In this document: one piece after another, positions 1 to 8,224 of the stretch
How positions within the stretch are numbered: position 1 is the first letter of the stretch
How the letters are laid out: each line of letters begins with the position of its first letter
NCBI RefSeq assembly: GCF_017837635.1
Contig: NZ_JAGJRS010000033.1
Location: forward strand, 1 to 48,502
Direction of reading: 5' to 3'
DNA: 48,502 nucleotides
Origin: Frateuria flava
GTDB taxonomy: Bacteria; Pseudomonadota; Gammaproteobacteria; Xanthomonadales; Rhodanobacteraceae
Notes under the pieces: model-generated
Told to the model about the DNA's origin: nothing
Seen by the model: the letters and a program-made list of their open reading frames with translations, nothing else
The model's database searches: none
Translations under genes and position numbers: made by a program

Positions 1-27
1 GCCATCGTTGATGCAATGGCGGCTTAG
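1..27 (+). CDS. possible C-terminal tail of a gene entering from the left
   Basis: Frame 1 reads AIVDAMAA and then a TAG stop at 25-27. This could be the last eight codons of a gene that starts outside the window, but eight codons are too few to recognise a family or exclude chance. Confidence 0.15.
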   Translation, partial: AIVDAMAA

Positions 28-70
28 CTCCTATCCGGTGTCCAAAAAGACTTGACCACTTCACCCCGAT

Positions 71-117
71 CCTTCCCCCGTTCACGGGGGAAGGTGCCCG
101 GAGGGCGGATGGGGGAG
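71..117. repeat. palindromic repeat, family D (copy 1)
   Basis: A perfect 10-bp inverted repeat (CCTTCCCCCG at 71-80, CGGGGGAAGG at 85-94, 4-base loop) is followed by GTGCCCGGAGGGCGGATGGG. A diverged copy lies at 39579-39627, so this is a dispersed element and not a one-off hairpin. It sits upstream of the M13 peptidase gene and downstream of whatever ends near position 27, where it could end transcription or protect an mRNA end. Confidence 0.6.
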
Positions 118-242
118 GCCTTGCGGCAGTCCCCCCACCACGAAACGCCCTGCCGGCAACAGCCCTCTAGCCCACAGGTCATGCACACCCGCTTGCCGGT
201 TCGCGGCTATCGTGGGCGTCTGTTTCCAGCGGAGCAAAGGCA

Positions 243-2336
243 ATGCAAGCGATGCGATGGATGGTGGCGACCGCGCTGTTGTGCGGTTCGGCGGTGAGCG
301 CCGGGGCGTTCGCGGCGGCGGCCCAGCAGGGCAAGGCGCCGGCGGGCATTCCGGTCGGCGGTGCGATCGGCGTGGACCTGGCCGGCATGGACCACTCGGT
401 CAAGCCGGGCGACGATTTCGACAACTTCGCCAACGGTACCTGGCGCAAGAACGCGGTGATCCCGGCCGACCGTGCCAGCACCGGCATCTTCCTGCAGGTG
501 TTCCAGAAGGCCGAGAAGCGCAACGCGCAGATCATTCGCGAGGCCGGCGCCAGCCAGCCGGCGGCGGGCAGCGACCAGCGCAAGATTGCCGACTACTACG
601 CGGCCTTCATGAACGAGGCGGCGATCGAGAAGGCGGGCCTGTCGCCGCTCAAGCCCGAGCTCGACCGCATCGAGGCGATCCGCAATCGCAGCGACCTCTC
701 GCGCGTGCTCGGCGGCCAGCTGCGTGCCGACGTCGACCCGATCAACGCCACCAACTACCACACCGAGCACCTGTTCGGCCTGTTCGTGGCGCAGGGCCTG
801 GAAGACCCCTCGCACAACATCGCCTACCTGCTGCAGGGCGGTCTGGGCATGCCCAACCGCGACTACTACCTGAAGAACGACGCGGAGATGGTCGGTTTTC
901 GCGACAAGTACAAGGCGTACATCGCCGCCACCCTCGAGCGCGCCGGCGTGGCCGAGGCGAAGGCCAAGGCGGACGCCATCTTCGGCCTGGAAATGAAGAT
1001 CGCCAAGGCGCAGTCCAGCCTGATCGAGACCGAGGACGTGCACAAGGCCAACAACCCGTGGCCGGCCAGCGCCTACGCGCAGAAGGCGCCCGGGATGGAC
1101 TGGAATGCCTACTTCGAGGCGGCCGGGCTGGCCGGCCAGCCGGTGATCGATGCGTGGCAGCCCGACGCGATCAAGGGCCTGTCGGCGCTGGTCGCCAGCG
1201 AGCCGCTCGACACCTGGAAGGACTACCTCACCTTCCACACCATCAACGAAAGCGCCGGCCTGCTGCCCAAGGCCTACGCCGACGCCAGCTTCGAGTTCTA
1301 CGGCCACACCCTGACCGGCACGCCCCAGCAGCGCGACCGCTGGAAGCGCGCCATCGGCGCGGTCAACAACGACCTCGGCGACGCGGTCGGGCAGATCTAC
1401 GTCAAGAAGTACTTCCCGCCGGCCTCCAAGCGCCAGGTGCAGGACATGGTCAAGAACATCCTGGCCGCGTTCGACGAGCGCGTGGGCCAGCTGGACTGGA
1501 TGACCGATGCCACCAAGGCCAAGGCCAAGGCCAAGATCGAGTCGCTCAAGGTCGGCGTGGGCTATCCGGAAACCTGGCGCGACTACAGCGCGCTGGTGAT
1601 CAAACCCGATGACGCGCTGGGCAACCATCTGCGTGCGGTCGAGCAGGAATTCCGCCACCAGAAGGCCAAGCTTGGCCAGAGCGTGGACCGTGGCGAGTGG
1701 TGGATGACGCCGCAGACCGTCAACGCGGTCAACCTGCCGCTGCAGAACGCGCTCAACTTCCCGGCGGCGATCCTCGAAGCGCCGTTCTTCGACCCGAAGG
1801 CCGACGCGGCCGCCAATTACGGTTCGATCGGGGCCGTGATCGGTCACGAGATCAGCCACAGCTTCGACAACATGGGCGCCGAGTTCGATGCGCAGGGCCG
1901 CCTGGCCAACTGGTGGACGCCGGAAGACCTGGCCCACTTCAAGGCCGCCGGCCAGAAACTCGTCGAGCAGTACAACGCGTACGAGCCGCTGCCCGGGCTG
2001 CACATCAACGGCCAGCAGACCCTCGGCGAAAACATCGCCGACGTCTCCGGCCTGACCGCCGCGTGGATCGCCTACCAGAAATCGCTGGGGGGCAAGCCGG
2101 CGCCGGTGATGCATGGCCTGACCGGCGCACAGCGCTTCTTCCTCGCCTACGCGCAGTCCTGGCGCAGCAAGACCCGCGATGCGGCACTGCGCCAGCAGAT
2201 CATCACCGACGGCCACGCGCCGGGCCGCTACCGCGCGCAGACCGTGCGCAACATCGACGCCTGGTACCAGGCGTTCGATCCCAAGCCCGGCCAGAAGCTC
2301 TACCTGGACCCGAAGCAGCGCGTGCACATCTGGTAG
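243..2336 (+). CDS. M13 family zinc metallopeptidase (neprilysin/PepO-like), secreted
   Basis: A 697-residue endopeptidase of the neprilysin/PepO family, expected to cleave short peptides in the periplasm or outside the cell. Residues 1-25 form a signal peptide (MQAMRWM, then a hydrophobic stretch ending AGAFAAA). The long helical M13 N-terminal domain follows, with the catalytic domain in the last third. The zinc site is visible: H535-E-I-S-H539 and the third ligand in E596-N-I-A-D600, with the ExxxD spacing normal for M13. The C-terminus ends in the family's usual RVHIW. Length fits full-length bacterial members. It appears to be a single-gene unit, bounded by a repeat and a terminator. The ATG at 243 is preferred because the signal peptide begins there. 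Confidence 0.95.
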   Translation: MQAMRWMVATALLCGSAVSAGAFAAAAQQGKAPAGIPVGGAIGVDLAGMDHSVKPGDDFDNFANGTWRKNAVIPADRASTGIFLQVFQKAEKRNAQIIREAGASQPAAGSDQRKIADYYAAFMNEAAIEKAGLSPLKPELDRIEAIRNRSDLSRVLGGQLRADVDPINATNYHTEHLFGLFVAQGLEDPSHNIAYLLQGGLGMPNRDYYLKNDAEMVGFRDKYKAYIAATLERAGVAEAKAKADAIFGLEMKIAKAQSSLIETEDVHKANNPWPASAYAQKAPGMDWNAYFEAAGLAGQPVIDAWQPDAIKGLSALVASEPLDTWKDYLTFHTINESAGLLPKAYADASFEFYGHTLTGTPQQRDRWKRAIGAVNNDLGDAVGQIYVKKYFPPASKRQVQDMVKNILAAFDERVGQLDWMTDATKAKAKAKIESLKVGVGYPETWRDYSALVIKPDDALGNHLRAVEQEFRHQKAKLGQSVDRGEWWMTPQTVNAVNLPLQNALNFPAAILEAPFFDPKADAAANYGSIGAVIGHEISHSFDNMGAEFDAQGRLANWWTPEDLAHFKAAGQKLVEQYNAYEPLPGLHINGQQTLGENIADVSGLTAAWIAYQKSLGGKPAPVMHGLTGAQRFFLAYAQSWRSKTRDAALRQQIITDGHAPGRYRAQTVRNIDAWYQAFDPKPGQKLYLDPKQRVHIW

Positions 2337-2345
2337 CAAACCAAG

Positions 2346-2382
2346 CTCCCTCTCCCCTCCGGGGAGAGGGTTGGGGTGAGGG
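2346..2382. repeat. palindromic repeat (CCCTCTCCCC / GGGGAGAGGG type)
   Basis: Perfect 10-bp arms at 2348-2357 and 2361-2370 with a 3-base loop are followed by TTGGGGTGAGGGG. The hairpin lies 10 bases after the M13 stop codon. Elements of this sequence type are common between genes in high-GC proteobacteria (general knowledge). No second copy was seen in this window. Confidence 0.55.
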
Positions 2383-2453
2383 GCCGGGGCTCGCCGAGAT
2401 GCCCGGCTAGAGAAAGCCAATTCGCCTCCAGCCCTCCGTTGAGGGGGCAAAAC

Positions 2454-2479
2454 AAAAAGGCCCCAACCGGGGCCTTTTT
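2454..2479. terminator. bidirectional intrinsic terminator
   Basis: AAAAAGGCCCC at 2454-2464, loop AACC, then GGGGCCTTTTT at 2469-2479. The A-tract on one side and T-tract on the other let it end transcription from both strands. This fits its place between the convergent M13 gene (+) and the small secreted protein gene (-). Confidence 0.9.
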
Positions 2480-2501
2480 GCTGGTGCATCCAGTCCGATG
2501 C

Positions 2502-2852
2502 TTACCAGGTACGCACGTTCGCCACGCCGGCGGTGAAGCTCTGCATGTCCGACTGGTAGCGGAACAGACGGCCCAGGTCGAACTCGACCGACTGGCCCGG
2601 GGCGATGTTGGCCGTACCGGCCGGCCAGCCCTTCTTGCTCGCCAGCACCTTGCCGCTGGAGTCCTTGGCGTCGATGGAGATCTGCGCGGCCGCCGGCTCG
2701 GCGCAATGGTTGACCAGCTGGCCCTTCAGGCTCAGGCGGCCACCGCTGGCGGCGATCTTGAAGTCCTGCACGGCGAAGTCGGTCGGCGAGCAGGCGGCAT
2801 GCGCGGCCATCGGCGCGAGCAGGAACAGGGCGGAGGCGAGCAGGATTTTCAT
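2502..2852 (-). CDS. small secreted FxLYD-like protein
   Basis: A 116-residue protein with a clear signal peptide (MKILLASALFLLAPMAAHA, then a Cys at the mature end). The mature part reads DFAVQDFKIAASGGRLSLKGQLVNHC and then alternating beta-strand-like segments. This resembles the FxLYD immunoglobulin-like fold found in many small periplasmic proteins, where a strand is followed by a 'G.V.N.' turn. Two cysteines (near the mature N-terminus and in NHCAEP) could form a disulfide. The start at 2852 is chosen because GGAA lies 6 bases upstream and the signal peptide begins directly there; an in-frame ATG at 2864 would add four residues. Function unknown. Confidence 0.75.
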   Translation of the reverse strand: MKILLASALFLLAPMAAHAACSPTDFAVQDFKIAASGGRLSLKGQLVNHCAEPAAAQISIDAKDSSGKVLASKKGWPAGTANIAPGQSVEFDLGRLFRYQSDMQSFTAGVANVRTW

Positions 2853-2957
2853 GGCGGATTCCATTGCAGTAGGGATGTCGATAGGAGGCGACACCCCCGG
2901 AATCGGCCGCTGCCAGGAAATCTTTAGCGCGGTTGTCCCAACCCGGCCAAGATGCCC

Positions 2958-3022
2958 GTAGGGTGGGCTTCAGCCCACCATGGCCCTGCTCCAGGGCGGC
3001 GGTGGGCTGAAGCCCACCCTAC
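2958..3022. repeat. paired inverted repeat (GTAGGGTGGGCTTCAGCCCACC type)
   Basis: Two 22-bp arms, 2958-2979 and 3001-3022, are perfect reverse complements separated by 21 bases. Each arm is itself nearly palindromic (GTGGGCT-TC-AGCCCAC). This is the layout of a REP doublet. The TAG at the tip of the right arm is the stop codon of the Nudix gene (3019-3021 on the minus strand), so the element forms that gene's 3' end. Confidence 0.8.
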
Positions 3023-3591
3023 GCTACCTCTGCGCGCTGACCCGCGTGCTCCAGGAACCACAGCCCGGCGAACAGCTTCGGATCGACCGAATACCCCTCG
3101 GCCGCCCGCGCGAACAGCCAGGCGCCTGCCTCGGTACGGGGTACCTCATGGACCACGATGTTCTCGCTCTCGTCGCCCCCGCCGGCACCGGCCCGAACCA
3201 GACCGTGGGCCCGCACGAAGGCGATCATCTCGGTGCTCATGCCCGAGGACGAAGGCCCCTCGTGGATGAACTCCACGCGGTCACACCGGTAGCCCGTCTC
3301 TTCCTCCAGCTCGCGCGCGGCCGCCAGCAGCGCGCTTTCGTCCAGTTGGTCGGCCAGGTCCCCGACCAACCCGGCCGGCATCTCGATCGTGTGCTTGAGG
3401 ATCGACACCCGGTACTGCTCCACGAACAGCACGCAATCATCGGGCGTCACCGCCACGATGATCACCGCACCGCCCGGGTTATTGCGCTCGGCATACTCCC
3501 AGCGCCCCCGCTTGCGCAGGCTGAGCCAGCGGCCTTCGCAGAGGGTTTCGACGGGGAGGTGGGCGTCAGCGGGGATGCGGTCGTCGTTCAT
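3019..3591 (-). CDS. Nudix hydrolase (ADP-ribose pyrophosphatase-like)
   Basis: A 190-residue Nudix pyrophosphohydrolase, most like the ADP-sugar/ADP-ribose branch. The N-terminus has the usual strand pairs (LSLRKRGRWEYAERNN), then GGAVIIVAVTPDDCVLFVEQYR and EMPAGLVG, as in NudF-type enzymes. The Nudix box is recognisable: G-D-L-A-D-Q-L-D-E, seven residues, then RELEEETGY. The glycine-to-glutamate gap is seven residues instead of the canonical five, a two-residue insertion to note, but the metal-binding REXXEE core is intact. The ATG at 3591 is the first good start (MNDDRIP). The stop codon comes from the adjacent repeat. The substrate is inferred from overall similarity only. Confidence 0.88.
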   Translation of the reverse strand: MNDDRIPADAHLPVETLCEGRWLSLRKRGRWEYAERNNPGGAVIIVAVTPDDCVLFVEQYRVSILKHTIEMPAGLVGDLADQLDESALLAAARELEEETGYRCDRVEFIHEGPSSSGMSTEMIAFVRAHGLVRAGAGGGDESENIVVHEVPRTEAGAWLFARAAEGYSVDPKLFAGLWFLEHAGQRAEVA

Positions 3592-3646
3592 AGGGCTACA
3601 GGACAACGGGAGCACCGCATGGTGCCGCGCCCAACGTGACCCGGCA

Positions 3647-3674
3647 ATGTCCGCTTTCGGCCAGAAGCGGACGT
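3647..3674. repeat. palindromic repeat (ATGTCCGCTTTCGG... type), copy 1
   Basis: Stem GTCCGCTT (3649-3656) and AAGCGGAC (3665-3672) around TCGGCCAG. The related copy at 8225-8256 is in the same orientation. The two bracket the small membrane protein gene and the large STAND gene. Confidence 0.6.
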
Positions 3675-3701
3675 CGTGAATGAGTTGCGGCGAGGAACCA
3701 G

Positions 3702-3851
3702 TCAGCTCTTGAGAATGATGTACACGAGTGGGGTGATCGCAAACACCACGATGGAGAGCCCGATACAGAAACGCAGCCACGGGGAGAGTTGACCGGTCAC
3801 TTCGACGTGGTCCCGGCTCAACCTAAATGACCCTCGCGTCACTTTCGACAT
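3702..3851 (-). CDS. small single-pass membrane protein
   Basis: A 49-residue protein: a polar N-terminus (MSKVTRGSFRLSRDHVEVTG) followed by one membrane-spanning helix (LRFCIGLSIVVFAITPLVYIIL, about residues 26-47) ending in KS. The ATG at 3851 is supported by a GAGGGG ribosome site 7 bases upstream. A longer reading from 3971 would add 40 residues with no such support. The gene is on the same strand as, and 112 bases downstream of, the large HTH-nuclease-STAND gene, so they may share a transcript. No family recognised. It could be an accessory partner of that gene or unrelated. Confidence 0.5.
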   Translation of the reverse strand: MSKVTRGSFRLSRDHVEVTGQLSPWLRFCIGLSIVVFAITPLVYIILKS

Positions 3852-3963
3852 CGCACAACCCCTCACGACTCGACCTGATTCACCGCCGCCATGTGTCCAC
3901 GTCCTTCCAACCCGCCGAGCCAACAGGACACGAAGCATTAGCCGCGGTTCGGCAACAAACGCA

Positions 3964-6900
3964 CTACTCAAATCGCTCGTTGCGCGCGCGATGTTCTTCC
4001 AGCTCCCGTCGCGCCTCGTGGTCGATAACCCTCATGACATTGCGCCTCCACGCTGTGACTTGCTCTTGGTGGGCGGGCCCGAGGATGTCTGACAGTTGGT
4101 CGAGCAAGGGTAGGCGCTTGCGAATGACGTCCGCGCGCGAGCCGCTCCAACTGCTCGGGATCAAGACATCGATGAGCGTCTCGGCGACCGCTGCCGCATC
4201 GGGTGCATTCGCTAGCAAGGCCCTCACGCGCGTGGACCACGCTAGCGCGCCGCCGTCTGCCTGCGAATCGAATGCCGGCAGCAGAGGAGCGACGCGCATC
4301 CAGCGTTGCGGACCGCCCGCACGGCACCATTCCAGCAGTGCATCTTCCGGAACGCTCAGCAAGGCGCCCGATCGCCGGCCGCCGGCCAACGCACCGCGTC
4401 GTGTGTAGTCGCGCACCGGCTCCTCGCCCTCGTCCCCAACGAGGGCGTCCAGGGCGAGCTTGGGCTGTACCGCGAAGAAGGCCTTAAGCGTTTCAGTGAA
4501 GTCGTACCGCGAGACCGTCCAGTTGCTGATCGCCTCGCTGATGCGCTCTAGCATTCGGGCCGCAGGGAATTGCGCGTCGTTGCCCGTCAGGAAGCGCGCG
4601 ACGAGCTGACCGAGCGCATGGTCGAGTCCATGGTCGTTCCGCGTAAGCGGAGCATTGGCGATGAGTTCGCGAGCACACGACGTGAGTTGCGGCCCGATGG
4701 ACTTGGGTTCGCCGTAGATGTGCATGTGGAGAATATCGATTGCGATCGCCACGCCGCCGGGCTTGATGCTCAGCCGCTCGAGCAGCTCTACCAGACGCTC
4801 CTCGGGTACCGGCTCAGTTGCGCGGCCAAAGCCGAGGTGACGGAACACCCAGGCAGGCACGTTCGGATTGTTCATTGATGCGATCAGGCGATCACAGCCG
4901 CGGTCGTCCAGATCCGCGCTCAGCTGCAGGACCGGAACCCACTCAACGAGCGATGGGCGCCCCATACTCTCGTCGAGGAACCTGTCAAACAGCTCGCGGT
5001 CGCGCTCGGACGTGGCGCGCAAAAAGCCGCGGAATACCTGCACGTTGCGCTCTTCCGGGGGCATGGCTTCGAAGGAGTCGACCAACGCGGCCCACATGGC
5101 CGTCAGCGACGCGGAGGTAGATGCGAGGCCCTCACCAAAATGCCATTGCCGCCCATGGACGTTGGCGACCACGAGCGGTGCGATCTGCGCGAATGCAACC
5201 TCATCGACTGCGACCAGCTCCCCGAGCTGCCGCGCCCGGAGATCGGCGCGCTCGTAGCTTCGGGCTGGCGATTCGTCTCCGTCGGCGTAGTCGACGCCTG
5301 CGAAGTGATTGTTCAGCACGACGGCCTTGACCTGACCCGCCAGTGTCGAAGGGTGGGCGAGGGCCTCAAGTTGAACGAGCCGCGCGTGCGACTCCGCTGG
5401 AAGCCCCTTCTCGCCATCGAAGCCCAGTGTCTGGCGGATCGCTAGCCACCCGCGCTCCCATCCGAACGGCAGTAGCGCCGCGGTCGCCTTTTCCAAGGGC
5501 TCCAAGGCCCCCGCCACCGTCCAGAGCGAGCGAAACTGGCTTGCCAGGGCGTTGCGGGCGGCTTCGGCTGTCGGTCCGCCGCCCGTTCCGGTCTCGATCG
5601 CGAGTCCGATGAATGTGTCGATCCAGTGGCGGGCCTCCGCGCCACGCGGGTATGCGCCGTAGTCTCGAACCCGCGCGCCGAACTCGAATCCGTAGTGCGA
5701 CGAGAGGTGGTGGCATTCCAAGGCAGAAGACAGCGCATCCACGCCGATCGCCTGGATGAGCTCATTCTTCGACCCAAGCAGGTTCTTCACCCATGCCGCC
5801 CGCTGCTCGGTCGATGCCTGGGTGCCGGAAAGGTAGATCTGGAAGAGCGATTTGATGACGTCGCGCGTGGGGTCGCTGCGCTTATCCGCCGGTTCGGCCA
5901 GCGCAAATCGAATCAGAAGCCCCATGCACGTGTCGAACAGATCCGCATCCCACGCGATCAGACGGATGATCCGAACCAGACGGACACGGGAATACGAGTC
6001 TGAGGCCAGCAGGCGCTCGCCATTGGGCCCATCTAGCGTCCGCTGGATCGTCTCGAGCGTTGCCGCCGGATCGACAGGCGCGATGTTCTCGAACACTTCC
6101 TCGTGCAGCGATCCGAGCTCGCTCACGTCGCCCAGCAGGCCATCGGGCGCCAGCCAACGTCGCGCGATGGCGACCGCCTCCACGGACTTGTGCAGATAGC
6201 CTAGACGGCGGGAGAACGACTTCAACAGCCGCTCCTGGTCCCTGACCAGATGCTTCTCAACCAGGGGAATCGGAATCGTGACCAGGGCTCGGGCGGCAAG
6301 TCGGTTGGCGACCGCGTGCGGCAGGATGGCGCGCCATTGGCCCCGCCGTTGGGCTAGCCCACGCGCCTCCAGGTCGGCGACGTGCCGATACAGCGCGAGA
6401 GGCTTGATATCGACCAATGCGCCGAGTTGGGCGAGCTCACCGTCCGTGTCGTCGACATCGAAGGAGTAGACCAGCGAGCAAGCCTCGGCTGCGACTTTGA
6501 GCTCGTGGTTGATCTCCTTGCCCAGCCAGAACAGCCGATCGAACAACTCGTCATCGTTGAGCCCCGCCAAAGAGTCGTGCCGCTCCATGGTCTGGGCCAA
6601 CGCGATGGCCACGCGAGAGTTGCCATCGGCAAACCGCGCGATCGTGCGCTGGTTGACCTGCGACACTTGCGGAAATTTCTGCTCAAGGATGTTTTCGACC
6701 AGCTCGTCCGAACCGGCTTCCAGATGGAATACGTTCGTCTCATTGGCCAGCTCCTCGCGAATGTCATATTCGATCGTGAGCAGGCTCACGCGATCGGAGG
6801 TCTTGCAGCGGGCGCTGAGTTGGTTGTGCAGCTGGCTGCCGCAGTTGTCCACGATGAGGATCGCGCGACGGCGGGCTGCTAACAGCTCGTCGAGGACCGC

Positions 6901-7974
6901 GGCGGGGGGAGGGGTTGGGCTATGGGCCGTGTCCGTATAGACCGCCAGGTCTTCAGGTAGCGCGTTTGGAGCAGCCGACTCCTCGAACAGCGCCTGGGCG
7001 AGACGCGTCTTGCCGACGCCCGACAGACCCGTCAGGCGCACCGAGTGACCCGCCTTGCGCAGCATACGGCGGATCTGGGCCAGGCCGTCGACGAGTGAGA
7101 GCTTGCTCTCCCGGTCGAGCGGGTCGGTGACCCGCAACTTTTCGTCGGCGAAGAAGAGCGCGCCCTGCTCGGTCTGGCTGGCCCACGGACCGAATGGCTG
7201 CCAGCCTTGGAGCGGGCGCCCGAGCCGCGCCCGGAGCCAGGCAACGACACCGGGATGGTGGTTGGTCCAATCGGCGAGACGACGAGCATCGTAGTAGTCG
7301 ATCGTCGCGGCGGCGGCGTCCATTGTGGATGCCGCAGCCTTCATGGCCTCGAGGCGCCGGCGGTATTCCTCATCGGCGACGAGGTCAGTGGCGGCGATGA
7401 GGTAGGCGCCATGCGTGCGCATCAAGTCACCGATCGAGGGCCGCAGCACGCCGCCGGGGCACATTTCCTTCTGGATCTCAGCAGGACCCATCCGCGTGGC
7501 CTTGACCTGGAAGCCGACGGCACCGTGGTTCAAAGGGGGGGGGAGTGCCGGGTTCGGCTCGGTGCACACGCGGACATCAATGCCGCCATCCGGTGCCCGC
7601 TGGTCGCCACCCCAGATCACACTCGTTGGGGGAAGTCCTGCATCCGCCAAGCCGGCCATGCAGAGGCGGGCGACCAACGTGCGCAGGTCTGCGTCCGTCA
7701 GGTCCTGGATGTCGCGGGGTGAGACCTCGAAGAACGTCGCGGCCCCTGCGGACTGCTCCCGTGCCCGCTTGGGCCGCGCGCTACGTGCCTGGCCGGGGGT
7801 GACTTGGAGCTCGCCGCTGGCTTCTAAAACCCTGACGTGCTTCTGCGCCGCGCTTCGGGACTTGAACCCGCAGCCGTTGGCAATTTCTTGAAGGGTGGGA
7901 GGGCGCCCGTCGGCTTCGATCCGTGACTGGATGAAGGCGAGTACTTCCCGGCTGCGATTGCGTGACTTGGTCAT
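3964..7974 (-). CDS. LexA-type winged-helix / PD-(D/E)XK-like / STAND NTPase protein, candidate defence gene
   Basis: A 1,336-residue protein in four parts. (1) Residues 2-58 match the LexA-type winged-helix DNA-binding domain (PPTLQEIANGCGFKSRSAAQ, then VLEASGELQ), but there is no LexA autoprotease. (2) Residues 84-190 begin SPRDIQDLTDADL and contain PDGGIDVRV (D133) and GFQVKATRM (Q156-x-K158). This is the D...QxK pattern of PD-(D/E)XK (Mrr-like) nuclease folds. (3) A P-loop ATPase has Walker A GLSGVGKT (316-323) and Walker B ILIVDN (372-377), followed by winged-helix-like segments, as in STAND NTPases. (4) About 700 residues of helical, repeat-like sequence lack obvious motifs. N-terminal nuclease, STAND ATPase and long sensor is the architecture of Avs-type antiphage proteins; the fused HTH is unusual. 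GC looks lower than in neighbours. ATG 7974 is preferred over the TTG at 7983. Defence function is inferred. Confidence 0.85.
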   Translation of the reverse strand: MTKSRNRSREVLAFIQSRIEADGRPPTLQEIANGCGFKSRSAAQKHVRVLEASGELQVTPGQARSARPKRAREQSAGAATFFEVSPRDIQDLTDADLRTLVARLCMAGLADAGLPPTSVIWGGDQRAPDGGIDVRVCTEPNPALPPPLNHGAVGFQVKATRMGPAEIQKEMCPGGVLRPSIGDLMRTHGAYLIAATDLVADEEYRRRLEAMKAAASTMDAAAATIDYYDARRLADWTNHHPGVVAWLRARLGRPLQGWQPFGPWASQTEQGALFFADEKLRVTDPLDRESKLSLVDGLAQIRRMLRKAGHSVRLTGLSGVGKTRLAQALFEESAAPNALPEDLAVYTDTAHSPTPPPAAVLDELLAARRRAILIVDNCGSQLHNQLSARCKTSDRVSLLTIEYDIREELANETNVFHLEAGSDELVENILEQKFPQVSQVNQRTIARFADGNSRVAIALAQTMERHDSLAGLNDDELFDRLFWLGKEINHELKVAAEACSLVYSFDVDDTDGELAQLGALVDIKPLALYRHVADLEARGLAQRRGQWRAILPHAVANRLAARALVTIPIPLVEKHLVRDQERLLKSFSRRLGYLHKSVEAVAIARRWLAPDGLLGDVSELGSLHEEVFENIAPVDPAATLETIQRTLDGPNGERLLASDSYSRVRLVRIIRLIAWDADLFDTCMGLLIRFALAEPADKRSDPTRDVIKSLFQIYLSGTQASTEQRAAWVKNLLGSKNELIQAIGVDALSSALECHHLSSHYGFEFGARVRDYGAYPRGAEARHWIDTFIGLAIETGTGGGPTAEAARNALASQFRSLWTVAGALEPLEKATAALLPFGWERGWLAIRQTLGFDGEKGLPAESHARLVQLEALAHPSTLAGQVKAVVLNNHFAGVDYADGDESPARSYERADLRARQLGELVAVDEVAFAQIAPLVVANVHGRQWHFGEGLASTSASLTAMWAALVDSFEAMPPEERNVQVFRGFLRATSERDRELFDRFLDESMGRPSLVEWVPVLQLSADLDDRGCDRLIASMNNPNVPAWVFRHLGFGRATEPVPEERLVELLERLSIKPGGVAIAIDILHMHIYGEPKSIGPQLTSCARELIANAPLTRNDHGLDHALGQLVARFLTGNDAQFPAARMLERISEAISNWTVSRYDFTETLKAFFAVQPKLALDALVGDEGEEPVRDYTRRGALAGGRRSGALLSVPEDALLEWCRAGGPQRWMRVAPLLPAFDSQADGGALAWSTRVRALLANAPDAAAVAETLIDVLIPSSWSGSRADVIRKRLPLLDQLSDILGPAHQEQVTAWRRNVMRVIDHEARRELEEHRARNERFE

Positions 7975-8012
7975 AGAGTACAAGTGTACTCTAAAAAAAG
8001 AACAAATGTTCT
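7975..8012 (-). promoter_or_regulatory. two tandem palindromes at the start of the HTH-STAND gene (likely operator)
   Basis: AGAGTACA-AG-TGTACTCT (7975-7992) is a perfect 8-bp-arm inverted repeat that touches the ATG at 7974. A second inverted repeat, AGAACA-AA-TGTTCT, lies at 7999-8012. Both share the pattern AGA..ACA-NN-TGT..TCT, and their centres are 22 bp apart, about two helical turns. The second contains GAAC-N4-GTTC, which resembles the core of Gram-positive-type LexA boxes. On the coding strand the first palindrome contains TACACT eight bases before the ATG, a possible -10 that would give a leaderless mRNA; no Shine-Dalgarno is visible. Autoregulation by the gene's own LexA-type domain is inferred. 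Confidence 0.6.
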
Positions 8013-8224
8013 CGACCTATCAGGTGCTCCACCGGAGACATGAGGAACAGTCGGGCACTCCAGAACACCTAAAGAATGTGCCCTATCGCCGGCTAGCCCG
8101 TCTGCAGCACGCGAACGACGGATGCTGAACCGTAATGTACGGTCGCCGACGGATTTGTTCGTTGCGAGCGGCGGGGGTGCGCTTCCGACTCTGCCCCGGA
8201 ATGCGCTTACAGATGCCCCGGTCG

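Noticed and set aside
207-2489. A 760-codon open frame on the minus strand opposite the M13 peptidase gene
   Set aside because: It is a high-GC shadow: low-complexity Arg/Gly/Val/Leu-rich sequence with no domain, fully overlapped by a gene with clear motifs. Long antisense frames opposite the AidB-like, hemA, egtD/rsmC and selO genes were rejected for the same reason.
3964-7974. Calling this gene lexA or a LexA-family repressor
   Set aside because: Only the DNA-binding domain matches. The S24 autoprotease with its Ala-Gly cleavage site and Ser/Lys dyad is absent, and most of the protein is an ATPase with a nuclease-like domain.
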